NCBI GenBank assembly: GCA_009192285.1
Contig: CM018604.1
Coordinates: 3,640,580 to 3,704,579 of the forward strand
Reading direction: 5' to 3'
DNA: 64,000 nucleotides
DNA from: Morchella semilibera
Taxonomy: Eukaryota; Ascomycota; Pezizomycetes; Pezizales; Morchellaceae
The stretch's first letter is position 1, and each line of letters opens with the position of its first letter. This document shows, piece after piece, positions 1 to 12,524 of the stretch. Both the position numbers and the translations under genes were made by a program. A model generated the notes under the pieces. The model was not told where the DNA came from, did no database searches, and was given only the letters and a program-made list of their open reading frames with translations.

Positions 1-3000
1 TATTAACTATTAGTAACTTACCGTCAATGAAATTCATGGGGGTCAGCGAGCAGCGCGTCTGATATATTATTCGTGTAGAAACCTAGCCGGAATAGTATCT
101 CAGTACCCCACCTGCCAGGCAAAATCATTCACTATAATGGCTACTTGTAGTATCTATCAATGGAACCTTGGGGCTTCTTTTTGGGTCTTACATGCTTATA
201 CTCACAAGCTGCATCTGTGTTCACACACACACACACCAAAGCTTGAATTCAAGAATACTGTATTGACATCGACCCTCCAAGAAAGATAAATGCCAACACG
301 TCGGGGGGATACGACCATATATAGCGGGCTCGATAGTTTTATGTCCCTTCCCCCTCGCGAGAGTATCGTAATTTAGATTTTTCCCAATGTAATAAGGGCG
401 GGTCTTTCGGCAGTGTGGTTGTTGGGGAGGGGGAAAAGATGTTTGAGGTCGGTGGTGGGGGAAAGTACAGTACATGCACATGTAACGTACATGGACCCAA
501 GGTGTGATGAGAGAAGTGGCGGAAAAAAAAAAGGGTAGTCTGGGACACATTGCAAAAAGTGCGCACTAAATTCATTTTCCAGCGACACCAGGTCATCCAA
601 CACAGCCCGACTCTTTGCCATCGCAACTCTTTCCAAATCCTCACGTTTTCTATCTCCCCAATCTCCCATTACGGAAGATGAGAATTCGCTCGGCTAAAAA
701 CCAAAACTCAAATCAAATAGTGGCCTTCTTCGACGGAACGAGTGTTCATAGATCGAAAATATCCAACCCTTCAAAATGGGACGCGAATCCATCCTTGGTA
801 GAACGAGAGTATCTAGGGCTGAATTCATCCGGCTGAAGGGCTCTTGCTCAGAATGGAGAGCTACATCTGGCAGCAATAGGAGGGTATTTACTGTGGGGGG
901 CTACGCTTGGCCTGAGAAGCCCTTTGGGGCGATACCCGACATGAAGAGGATCACCAATCCGGGGAAAATGAATACATACATGCATTGATGTTCGTAATAT
1001 CAGCACTCAACGTTACCATCGAGTTTTCTGGGTAGCCTTATCCATGATAGTGATGTTCGGAACTAACGAGAGGAGTGGAAGAGGAGGCCGGGAGTGGGGT
1101 GCGGATATGAATTTTGTTTTGTGTGTTTGTTTTGTGTTTTTGTTTTGAGCTGTGCCCGTTTTTTGTTTTTGGGCGGAGGAGGATTAGGGGAAGGATGTCA
1201 ACCCCGGAGAGGTGGGGGAAGACGGTTGCCATAGCCGGAAGGCTGCATGTAATAAATAAAATAAAAATACATGTAGTGATGTTCGGATATTACAAGCGAT
1301 TTGATGATACCGAGTGATACATCATGATTAAGTCAAAAAAATATTCTAATTGTGCCAACTGCCACCTTGGGTCTATGACAGAGAGTCTTGGGATTCTTTC
1401 TCGCCCGGTTGTTCAAGAAGTTATTCTATTTCCCTTGCGGAAATACTTTCTCATTCAATGATATGACCGAGAGCTAGCTTCTCGCCTTGATTCTTGATAG
1501 GAATGGATAGTCCTTGTGTTGTCTAAAAGGTACGCAGAATCTTCCTTTCCGCTTCTTATATATATATACTGCCCTTTTCTTGTTCCCAATCTCTTTTCTT
1601 AGTCGGATCACCCAATACGATACAACACTATCCCCTTCTTAAATACGGGTCTGTCTTCGGCGCATACAACGATCTATTACTCTCCCGAATATTCACTTTA
1701 TATGTTCCTGCATATATTCGGGCCCTACATAGAAGTGAGGCACCTAGGCGTTAGCTGATATTGAATATGTAGCTTACAAACAGCGTCCATTCTAAATTGT
1801 CGAAGGCAGAGACACCTCCATCACTCACCATCAATCACTCACCACCCCGTTCCGTTCAAATACCCAAAAAGCAACCCAGCATCTTTCCTAATCCACCCAC
1901 ACTCTTTACTCTCCCGTTCTCAAACTTGGAACTCTCTACTGGCATCACCGGCACTGCCTGCCTTACAGCCCCAACACCTATCCCAAACTTTATTCCCGCT
2001 ACTGGTGCTTGGGGTGCCCCGGCATTTGAGGATTTCCCCGTCGGCACCGCTCCTATACTCCGCATACTCATCAATGTCTCGGATCTCGATCCCACCGGCA
2101 TAAATAGCGTGACGTGTGTTTGCCCGGCCGTTAGCGGTACCGTGGCCCGCGACATGCCCTGGAGCACTATCGGCTTTTTTCCAATTTTAGCACAATAGGA
2201 GGTGATTGATTGCGTATCATTTCACTTACAGTGGCCTTCTGTGCAAGCTCGCGCTTCGCGACAAAGGCGAGTCCGCGTACACCGATTGTCTGCTCTCGGG
2301 TCCGGGTATTACGGATGGCCCGAGAGCGGGCACTATTGGTCGCTATCATCAGGAGGCGGGGCGTTATCGTGTTCATCGTGCAATGTGTTTTAGATATGTG
2401 CGTCTACAATATCTGCAGGCGGAACTCTAGTGGGGGCATGGCTTTAAAATGACTAGAGGAGAAAGAGGATGAGGCTCAAAGATGAGGGAATGTGAGTTGC
2501 AGTGGTTTCCGAATGCATGGGCCAATGGGGTGAAAATAAGGGTTGCACAACGATATGCAGCGCTGTGAGTTGCATTACAAATCGTGAGAACTGCCAATAA
2601 ATTACTGCCAATAAATTACATATAGTTCACAAGCTTCATGGCTGACCGAATTTGCTTTGAGACGGCTACTATATCCAAACCCAGCTCTAATTCCTAACGG
2701 TGCCTCCAAATTATACCTTATGTCCAGTATTCGGTCTGAATCGTGTCGGCTGTTCCGTAACCTTTACCGCCGGCCGTGGGCCATTCTTCGGGACCACTAC
2801 TGCCTGTTATATGGATAACCCCAAGTCAGTCAGCAAGTTAACCTTAACAGGGTTTTTATTACAATCTTATATAGCTGGAGGACTGCGTACGGGTGCTTTC
2901 TTCCCGGGAGGCCGAGGTTTTACGAGGACCGCAACCTGCCACAACAAGCGTACGTTAGTGAACTGCCTGGTTTCCCAATAGCTCCGACTAACTAACCTTC

Positions 3001-4700
3001 TGGCCGGTCGGCATCTTTGCGGTTTGTAGTGGTAGAGGGTTAGAGAAGATATAGATATAGATATAGATATAAGGTATTGAGTCTCGTCTCAAATGGCTCC
3101 TTGCTTGCTTGTCTCTCTCAAAAGCGCGGGGGAACAACGCCATATTTAAACATCTCAGAGAAAACGGGGCTGCGTTAATCATGCGACAGACCAATCATTG
3201 GTCACTATATCTCCATTCCCCCGGTAGTCGCCAACTGGACTCCTCCCCCAAACTGGCAGGGATTCGGCGGGCGGCTTTTTTTTAAAAAAAAAACATGCGT
3301 ATCGATACAGACAGACTGACTGACTGACTTGTCGGCCAGTGGCTGGGCTGGGCTGGGCTGGGCTGGGCTGGCTGGAACATGCACGCCTCGGGAGAGCGCT
3401 CGATTCGCTGTTTTTGCGATATGCACTATTTGCGGGAGTTTCGGCGTGCCCGCTGAAAGGCAATTGGAAGAGGAGAGGCGAGCGAGTGAGTGAGGTTTAA
3501 TATCAACCTACTTGGCTTCTTTTGTGCTACTCTACAGGTCATATAAATCCCCCCCCCGCTGCTGCGACGGCGCTATTATTGCGCCACGATTCCCTCGCCG
3601 GGCTAGCTAACGTTCAGTTCGGAATTGGACTGGCGGGCCGTTGCGCGCGAGGAGTTTGTGGGGAAGAAAAATGCGGATTAGGGCTCTTGAAATTCTCGAT
3701 ATTTAACTATCTCATACATGTAGTTTAGCAAAGTTCCCCCCCCCCCAAAAAAAAAAAAAAGCCCGGAAATTCTTTTTTTTTGGAACCAGGGCTGGTGTCA
3801 GATCGAGTGAAAGGAAAGAAAAAAAGCCACTATCGATCTATTTGCGACCATGGAGGGGTCGAAGATCATGGTGGGGAGCTGCTTCTTCTAGAAGACTGTA
3901 CCTAAGTATAACTTTTAGTGAGCCTTGTGTCTCCGATGATCGGCGGGGTTGTGGATAGATCATCCCCCAGACTTTGCTTGCACTTGGGCCTATACACCTA
4001 TCAGTTCGATATGGAGGAAGAAGAGGAGGAGGAGAAGAATCAGGGGATAGCCATACGCATGATGTTGGCCAGGTGTAGAGTACAACATGTAGTGTGAAGC
4101 CCGAAAGCCATCAGACCCAGAACCCTAACCCTGTGGAAGTATAAATATTTCTCCACAGGTGTTAATTCCCTTCTTTTTTTTATCCTTTCGATCACTACTT
4201 CAAGTGGGGGCCTACACGTTCGTGGTACCTGTAATACTTCTTCTCATTTGGCCGGGCATGTATGGAGCTGACGTACAGCACCTAATCTGATAATTGTGTT
4301 TTTTTTTTTCCCTTTCTTTCGAATTAGATTAACAGTACAAGTGGGCAGACAACTCTACAAGTCTCGACAACGATAGCAAATGTACACAGTACAAGATACA
4401 TTAGCAAGTATATGTACATTACGAAAACATAGTCCTGCACTGTATCCTCATCCCGCCCAATCCCAAAAACACAAGAGTCTCTCTTGCTCAAGCCCCCAAT
4501 ATCCGGCTTGGACTGGTCCATACGTCCTGCATATAGCTATGTAAGATCCTAGAACTGAGTTTCTGGATTAGTTAGAGGAGGGTGGAATAATATACCCATA
4601 TCACTGAGCCGACAAGACTACTACCGTAAACACAGACGGAAAGGCATAAAGCCTAGTTTCTCAGTCTAGTTCCATCGACTTGGCACCCCATAGAACAGCT
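1..4700. other. Intergenic, no supportable gene
   Basis: I see no gene I can support here. Open frames exist near 1.8-2.4 kb and 2.7-3.0 kb but have no start context, recognisable domain or intron structure. The stretch holds microsatellites (a GATATA run near 3050-3070, a GGGCT run near 3340-3370), several homopolymers, one TTAGGG-like pair at about 4121-4132 and two copies of TACATGTA (1268, 3715). Confidence 0.6.
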
Positions 4701-7700
4701 ACAAGGCGGCAAGACAGGGCAGGCTATCACTCACTGGTCGTGGCGGGGTCGGGGGCTTCCTCGTCCATGGGTGATCCGCCAGTCACCATTGACCCTGGTG
4801 GGGCAAGGGATCTAGGCGACCAGTTGGGTTGAGCGTTGCTATATATACCACCCCACGGAGGGGGTGTGGCTATGTATATATAGCTAGTTTGCTGGCCTGC
4901 ATGGGCTGGTGACGACGGGATCAAGTGGTGAGAGGGCGAGCGAGACAAGGGCGCGGGGTGAGTGGTTGGAATAAAAGCCCAGGAGGGGGCGGGGGGACCA
5001 TTGCAACAGCTGTCTGGGATGATCAGGAGCTTTAGAGAACTTGCGGTGTTGTTTAAGGTACCCGGTATATATAGGGAATATAGTTTCTTGTTGGGTAGGT
5101 AGTTTTCTGAGCTGTGAACGAGGCTCTGATATTTGTGTTCAATAGAGCTCGCAAGAAACACACATGTATGTATGTATGTATGGCCTATAGCGCATGTAGC
5201 ACGCCATTAGAGTAGGGTTAACCTGCATCGACGTGACGCCCAGTTCGTAATTGGGCCGTCGGGCCGTTATGTGAAAAAAAGGGGACGTTTAATTCCCGGG
5301 ACGACTGGCAGCTGCGTGCTGAATATCGGTCTTCTCATCATCAAAACCGTTTTTAGCCGGGGATTAAGCCGGGAAAGAAGGATGACCCACTACGATGGAT
5401 GTATCAAGCAGCAGCTTCTAGAAGGGTCCTTTAAGCGAGACCTGTCTTTTGGAACGGTGCTGGAATAGTATATTGGTCCTCGCCATTCTACACTTGCGCA
5501 TAGCCTCAGATGTCCCCCCCCCCGGGACACAACATGGCGTTATGTAGAATACCGCGCGCACCGACCGGCCGATCCGTACATAGGCGATATGGATTCAATG
5601 GGCAAACCGGAAACGCCATCTCTGTGAGGTTATTCTATTCCACACTTCACCCGCCGGGAGAATTGATGGAAGGCTTGCATGTTGCAGGAAGGGCGCAGTA
5701 CTAATTCTTGGCGGCGTTGGTGTGGACATATCTGGCTGGGGCTTAGGCGGTCTGGCTAGCTAGCTGGGAAGGTCGATGGTGATTGTGTGATAACTTGCGT
5801 TCGAGGGGGTTGGGGTTGGGTGCTCGTAGGATATTCTGATATTATAGTTGTTTAGGGCAGCTGGTGCCGGCGAGTAGGATGGTGGTGGTGGTGCTCTGGG
5901 GGATATTCAATCGACCGCCGTATAATGAAGGCTGCTAGATGCCATTATAAGTTGAGTGATCGACTGGAGACGGATATAGCAGGGGACGGACGGGAAAAAA
6001 GAGATACCACAGCTCCATACTAAAAAATTAAATACCGAATTCCCCGGCCCGAGGTGGAGTCATTGCTGGGCTTACGGTGGAGGCAGATTGCAGCGTATGT
6101 ACGTGCCGTGGATATGTATTTGTAGTATGCTGTGGGATTTGGACTTCCTTAATAAGATTACTAAAAAGAGTAGTGAGTTGATTATTCGGTCTATGGGTAA
6201 ATATAAAGCCCCTGTTTTTATAGATTGATGAAGTAAAGAAAATAGATCCGTACAAAGAAAATAATACACATGCGTGGATGAGGGGGAACCATAGGTGGAT
6301 GGTGTGAGGGCAATTGTAGGAGTGAGCTTAACTGATCTTCAGTATCGTGACGTCTCTCCTCATTAAATTGACACTGAAGTATCGGTATTGATTATACCCC
6401 GCACAGGTTCTCACTCGGGTGTGACAATCCTTGGCATGGACGCTAACAGTTGAGCCTCATCCTCGGTCGGTCATTGGCAGGACGCGGACGTATATACATG
6501 TACACATACGGGTTCCTGCTGTTTGATTGAGCTGGTAGGCTATTTCTTCCGTTCCATGAAAATAGGAGCAAAGAGTGAAGTCTAACGTAACGATGGAGGT
6601 GAATCAGTTTCACTATCACGCTACATGTATTGCTACAGAACCACCCAATAACAGCGACCGTCCTGGCTGATTTGCATGTGATCCGCATTCAATAATAATA
6701 CTTTGATTAAACCGGCTTTCTTTGCGCGTGGGTTATGTTTGTGTCTATTTAGTTCATTTGTCTTGACAATTGAACTCTATGGTTTTTCTATTTTTCCGCC
6801 AGGGGTATCCAGCGCCTACATGTATCCTTAATTCGTTTTCACAAGCCATGCCAGCCAAACGGTCAGTCACGATGGATTCCAGCGCACAGACACCCGGGTA
6901 ACTGGCTCTTGCTTGCTTCTTCTTGCTGCAGGGCTGTTGTGCCAAGGGTTGAAGGGTTGAAGGGTCGAGCGAGCGAGCGAAGGGTTGTTGCGGGAGAGCC
7001 AATGAACGAATTAATTAGTGCGCCCCACCAGGAAGAGCTGCCAACTCATCCCACCCACACCTTTGAAGGGGGGGGGGCGGTGGGGGGGAGAGCTTCGCTG
7101 CTGCTGCTGAGGGGAAAAAAAATTAATCTTTTTCCTCGTTCTTTTTTTTTTTTTTTTTTTTTTTTGCTCTCCCCTACTTAACCACCCTTTTTTTTTTTTT
7201 TTTTTTTTACCCTTACCCTTTAGCCTCGTTGTGCGTCTGCTGTCTGTCTGTTTGGGGTTTCGTGGGCACGGTACATACTACGAACTGAACTGAGCCTTCT
7301 CTTTCTGAACTGGACTGCAAGTGCCTACCCGGAGGCTACGATTCGAGGGGCTTAATTTTGTCGGTTTGCGAGACAAGATCCTCCCTCCCCCTCCCCCTCT
7401 TACCTCATATCCTCGTGGGTCGCTTCTACCCGTCGCCGCCGCCGTTGACAAGGCATCAAAGTGCATGAGTTAGTAGTAAGTAGTAGTAGTAGGAACAAGT
7501 GGAGAGGTCGCTTGTTTGTTTGCTGCTGAGAAGAGGGTGGACTACATACTCTCCATATCTAATATCTATCGTGCGTACAACAATACTTGCTGGTTGGTGC
7601 TTACTCGGATTCTTAGTGGAGCACTTTATTGCTCTTGCACTACTCATAGTAGTAGTGGTATCCGTGGTGGTAGTAATACCTACTCCTCTTAGTTGTAGTG

Positions 7701-9171
7701 GTGGTGGTGGTGATAGTGAGTATCAAAGGTTGTTAGTAGTACATAGCTCTAACAACTACCACCAACTTAGACAGTAAGTACTATTCAATCTACCATCGTG
7801 GGTCTCTCTCCCCTTCTTCTTCTTCTTCCTCTTCTTCTTCTCTCTGTGGTTTGTGTTGTGGCTTTTTAGCCATTTATCATCCCAGATAATTCATCCGTCC
7901 ATACACGCTGTCACATCCCTCATCCCATCCATCCATCCATCCATCCATCACGCCCCCCCTCCATCGCGACTAAACCCCCGTCCTCATCATCCTCATCATC
8001 ATCATCGACAGCATCATCAACAACGTCTTTTGCCTCATCCCCGTCACGCACTCGACGACTCCATCATTCCAGTCTGTAACCCCTCCCCCACCCACCCGCC
8101 CTCCCTATCTATCTATCTACCGAGAAACCCTTTTTTTTTTCACTCTTCACTTCAGTTGTCGTCGTTGCTGCTGCTCCCCCCCCCCCCCCCCCCCCGAAGC
8201 TCTTCTCGCTTAATTCGCGCCTTTGCCGCATCTTATTCCACACACAGACAGACAGAACAACTCAGCTGACCTAACCAACAGCAGCAAGCAGCAAGAAGCA
8301 GAAGAGGAAGTGTCAAAGAAGCAACCAACCTCTCTTACCTACATAGAACAACTGCTATCGACAACAACAGCAACAGCAACAGCTATCGACGACACGACAC
8401 GAAACGACACGACACGAGCTCCACATCCATAGACGATAAGAATATCTTTTTTTGTGTGTTTTATTTTTTTTTTATTTTTTTTAAATATAGAATACCAGCT
8501 AATAATTCCTCCACCGTCTTTTTTTCTTTCTTGTTTTTATTGTTCTACGGTTTTCTTTTTTTTTTTTTTTTTTTTTTTTTTACTTGCCTACGTCTAACGT
8601 ACTTCTTCAACTACTATTGCTATTTTTACCCTTTCTCTCTCTCTCCGTCACGGGGAAGAAGAAGGCAGAAACAGAGGAAGTAGTAGAAGTCGTGTGTGGT
8701 GTGTTATTACATGTAGTCCTCTATCATCTGCATCGTATATCCGATCATACCTTTACCTTACCTAACTTTGTCTATCCCCTCCTCTCCTCATCCTCATTCT
8801 CCTATTATTATTATTCTTGTTGCCGTTCTTCACCATCATACCATCATACTTCCCTCTATAACCGGCCAATCAACAGAGTATCCCCACTCCGCCGCGCTCG
8901 CAGCCCTCGTAACGGAACGTACGTGAGCGATTTTCCCCGCTTTCCTGGCTCTCTCTTTCTCAATAGCAACACAATACCTTTCTGTTATTTTCCCCCATCA
9001 AGTTATTTTTTTTTTTTTTTTAAATAGTAACCTTTTTTTTTTTTATCTTTTCTTATTTCTTTTTTTACTACTACAACATTCATTTTAACCCCCACCAAAC
9101 ATACGTTTCTAACCCCTTGACGTCAAATTAGAATATAGTTTTATTTTATTCCCCACCTCACACCACCAACC
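4701..9171. other. Intergenic DNA and long pyrimidine-rich leader
   Basis: No gene is supported. From about 7100 to 9170 the plus strand is strongly pyrimidine-rich, with long T runs (7140-7165, 7190-7208, 8560-8581), a long C run (about 8177-8195) and a CCAT microsatellite (about 7925-7950). This leads directly into the start codon of the Gln-rich gene at 9172, so part of it is probably promoter and 5' untranslated leader. Long CT-rich leaders are common for fungal regulatory genes. Open frames here are low-complexity by-products of the CT tracts. Confidence 0.5.
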
Positions 9172-10495
9172 ATGTCGTCCCAGCAACAGCAACAGCAACA
9201 GCTATCAAGCTCCTCCTCCTTCTTCGACTTCACCCCACAATACCCACAAGAAGACTTCACAAGCGCCCCCACCACACCAAACCTCACCGCCGAGCGCGTC
9301 GAGGGCATAGGCGGTGGTGGCGGCGGACCCGGCGGTGGTGGCGGCAATAACAATAGCGGAAGTGCAGGCTCCCTTAACGGAGCGACCGGGGAATCATCGT
9401 CGCCGGCACAGCGATACAGCAATCCCCAGCAGCAGCAGCAGCAGCATTCGGAGCGACTGATCGATGTCGATAGTCCAGAGAACTCGCCCGTAAAGTCGTA
9501 CTCGCAACCCATCAATATCCAGAAGCAGGGGCAGTCGTCGTCGTCTTCTGCAGCGGCAGTGGCAGTGGCTTCCTCGCCGTCGGCGAGGTCCTTGTCGTTT
9601 CAAGATGTGGGTATGGGTAGTAACGCAAGTCCGAGCCACCACTTTCCCGGCCCCATTCTGCCGCCGCCGCCGACGTCAACGAATCAGCAACAGCAACAGG
9701 GTAGCAGCAGCAACAATAACCAGCAGCACTCATCGCCGGTTCTCGGTGGTTACTCTAACACGCACCCCGGCGCCGCCCCGCGAACCAGCTCCTATGGCAG
9801 TAACAGCAACAGCAATCCACAACAAGATCACCCACTGAAGCCGGCTCCGCCCTCACCACACGCCTCCTTCAAGCCCACGCCGCCCGCACACTCGAGCCCC
9901 GTCAACACCAACCCGCTCCCGTATCCGAACGCGCACAGCAGCAACCACTTCGCCATGCCGCCCACGCCCGTCGCGGCGCCAAACCAGACGCCGGCGTTCA
10001 ATCAGAGCTCGGGGAGCGTCGCGAGCAATAGCTCACAGTCGCAGCCGCCGCTCTATAGTAATCATAGAGAGGCCCAGCCTGCGCAACATGTGGGTTGGGG
10101 GTGGTGGTGGTAGCGGTGGCGGTGGCGGAGGAGGAGACCAGGATGTGAGCATGAGCATGCGGAGTCTGCAGGAGGGGTCGGTGATTGAGCGGAATGGTGC
10201 GGCTGCGGCTGCCGCGAGCAGGAGGAATCCAAGTGCAAACCGAGCCCAGGGGGGTAGTGGAGGCGGCGGTGGTGATGCGGGCGTTATACAGCGACCCACA
10301 CCGCCGCAGGGTAGTGGTGCTGGTGCTGGTGGTAGTGGCTATACTGAGCAGGAGCAGGAACGTGAGATACGGGAGAGGGAGCAGCGGGAAAGGGAGAGGG
10401 ATCGTCAATGGGAGAGGGAGCAGGAGCGGGAGAGAGAAAGGGATAGGGATAGGGAGCAGTCGGCGTTCAATACGCATGCTTCTCGACAGCAACAA

Positions 10496-10530
<35 letters not shown>

Positions 10531-12459
10531 ACCAGCTTCACCGCCGTATATAAAGGGGACGTTCAATTATCAACAGCACTTGCAGAGGCAGATCCTGAGC
10601 GGGTCCACATCGCCCAGAGGGAGACTTGGTTACCAGCCTCCACCGCTACCGGCTAGTGTCCTGCAGCAGCAGCCAAAGAATACAAGCCCGCTCAGCACCC
10701 GCGGAGAACTCTACAACAAGCAGAGCGGCAGTGGAAGTAATGTGAACACACCACCGCACGCCGGCTCGAGTCCATCGCAGCAGTATGGCGGCACCCAATC
10801 ACAGTCCCAACCTCAAGCTCAGCAGTCCGCAGAACGAAAACCAAGCTTCGGCGCCTCCCAGAGCCCAAACGCAGCTAGCACATACACAAGCAATGCCAAC
10901 GTCTTACCATCGAGTCCACACCACAACCAGACACAATCGCCACCCGTCAACTATGCCAGCGGATCTCCCCACGGATCCGGCACAAGCTCTCGACCGCCAG
11001 CGCGCAACCTACCATATAGTCCCCCCGGGGGCCAGGCTGCGCAGGCGTCGCCGCAGGACCGGAAAAGGCAGCAGGAGCAGCAGGAGCGCGACTGGGAGCG
11101 CGAGCAGCAACAGAGGGACCTGCCACCACTTAATACCCGCGACCGCGACAGTTACCACCACCCACACCCCCTGCTTACGCCACTGCCTGATGGGCCTGCT
11201 CCGCCGCCAGCGCCTAGTGTGCCGCCGCCTGATACCCCCGGGAGCGAGTTTGGGTCGCCGGCCATGGGGCCCTCGTTCTTGAAGCAGGGTGGGTATAGGG
11301 GCCTGGTTGGGTTGGGGTTGATTGGGAAGAAGCTGCGCGACACGAGGGAAGATGGCGAAGGCGGAACGCCGACAGGGTTCTTGGGAAGGAGGACCCACAT
11401 GAAGAAGAACTCGGATGAGAGGGGGGGCCCGCCACCGCTTGGAAAGAGGACAGGGAGTGTTGGGAGTGGGCTGGGTAAGGGCGAGAGGCCGGGGAGTGCG
11501 GAGGAGGACGATCCTATCCCGACAGAGTACCGCCCGCAGAAGCGGATCGATGAGGAGGTGAATGAGAATGAGCATGAAAACAATAAGAGAGGGGAGAGTA
11601 GCAAGAAGGGGTTGGGACTGGGCTATATGTCGTCGTCGGGCCCTGGACAATCTCAACAGACAATCGGTAGTGGCGGTCCGCAACCTCAGTTACAACAGAA
11701 CCAACCTCAATCCCAGACTTCACAGAACCTGCCCGGGCAGTCGCAGCCACAGCCTCAGTCCCAACCTCAGCCTCAGCAGCCCCTGCCTCAACCCCACTCG
11801 CAGTCCCAGCCGCATCCTCCCAACGGAATCTCTCCAAAGGCACAGCAAGGATTCGGGCGGCCGCCGATGCAGACGAACCCCTCCCAGCGAAGCCCCGCAG
11901 AGGTCGGACTCGGGAATTACCTATACTCGAAGCCATCACCCGCACAGCAGATGTCGCCGGGGAACCCGGCAAACCCTAACCCACGCTTCCCGGGTGCCAG
12001 TCATGGTCACCACGTTACGTCGCCCCTGTCTGGAGGTGGTAGTGGTAGTGCGGGGTCGGCGAATAGTCCTAACAGCGCTAGTGGGGCGAATAGCGGAGGT
12101 ATCAATATCGGGAGCACCAGAGAGAGTGTCATGAGGGGTCAGTGGGCCGATACAACTGCCGCTGTTGCGCGACCGGTCCAACAGGAGCAGCAGCAGCCGG
12201 CGTGGTTCGAGACTGCCCAGCAGAGGGTTACGAGTGGTGGGAGTCAGCCAAGTATTCCGCAGGGACCTCCGGTGGGACCGCCGCCGCCTCCACAGCATCA
12301 GCACCAGCATCAACATCAACATCAGCATCAGCATCACCACCAGCAGAATGATTATAGCAGTGATAACGGCGCCTTCAAGGCGTTTACCCAGAATCTTCAG
12401 AAGCCGCTCATATCGCAGCAAGCAGCAGCAGCAGCAGCAGCAGCAACACAGCGCAGCAG

Positions 12460-12524
<65 letters not shown>

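Noticed and set aside
1797-2452. 133-codon frame and overlapping frames on both strands with moderate GC
   Set aside because: The first uses a non-ATG start, no domain is visible and no splice model gave a longer protein. A decayed gene is possible but not supportable.
4727-5161. 144-codon minus-strand frame ending in an acidic tail
   Set aside because: The composition is mixed and partly derived from TATA-like repeats; no homology, signal or intron supports it.
7853-9027. Several frames of 70-147 codons rich in Ser, Phe, His and Pro
   Set aside because: They lie in the CT-rich leader before the Gln-rich gene and consist of microsatellite and homopolymer translations.
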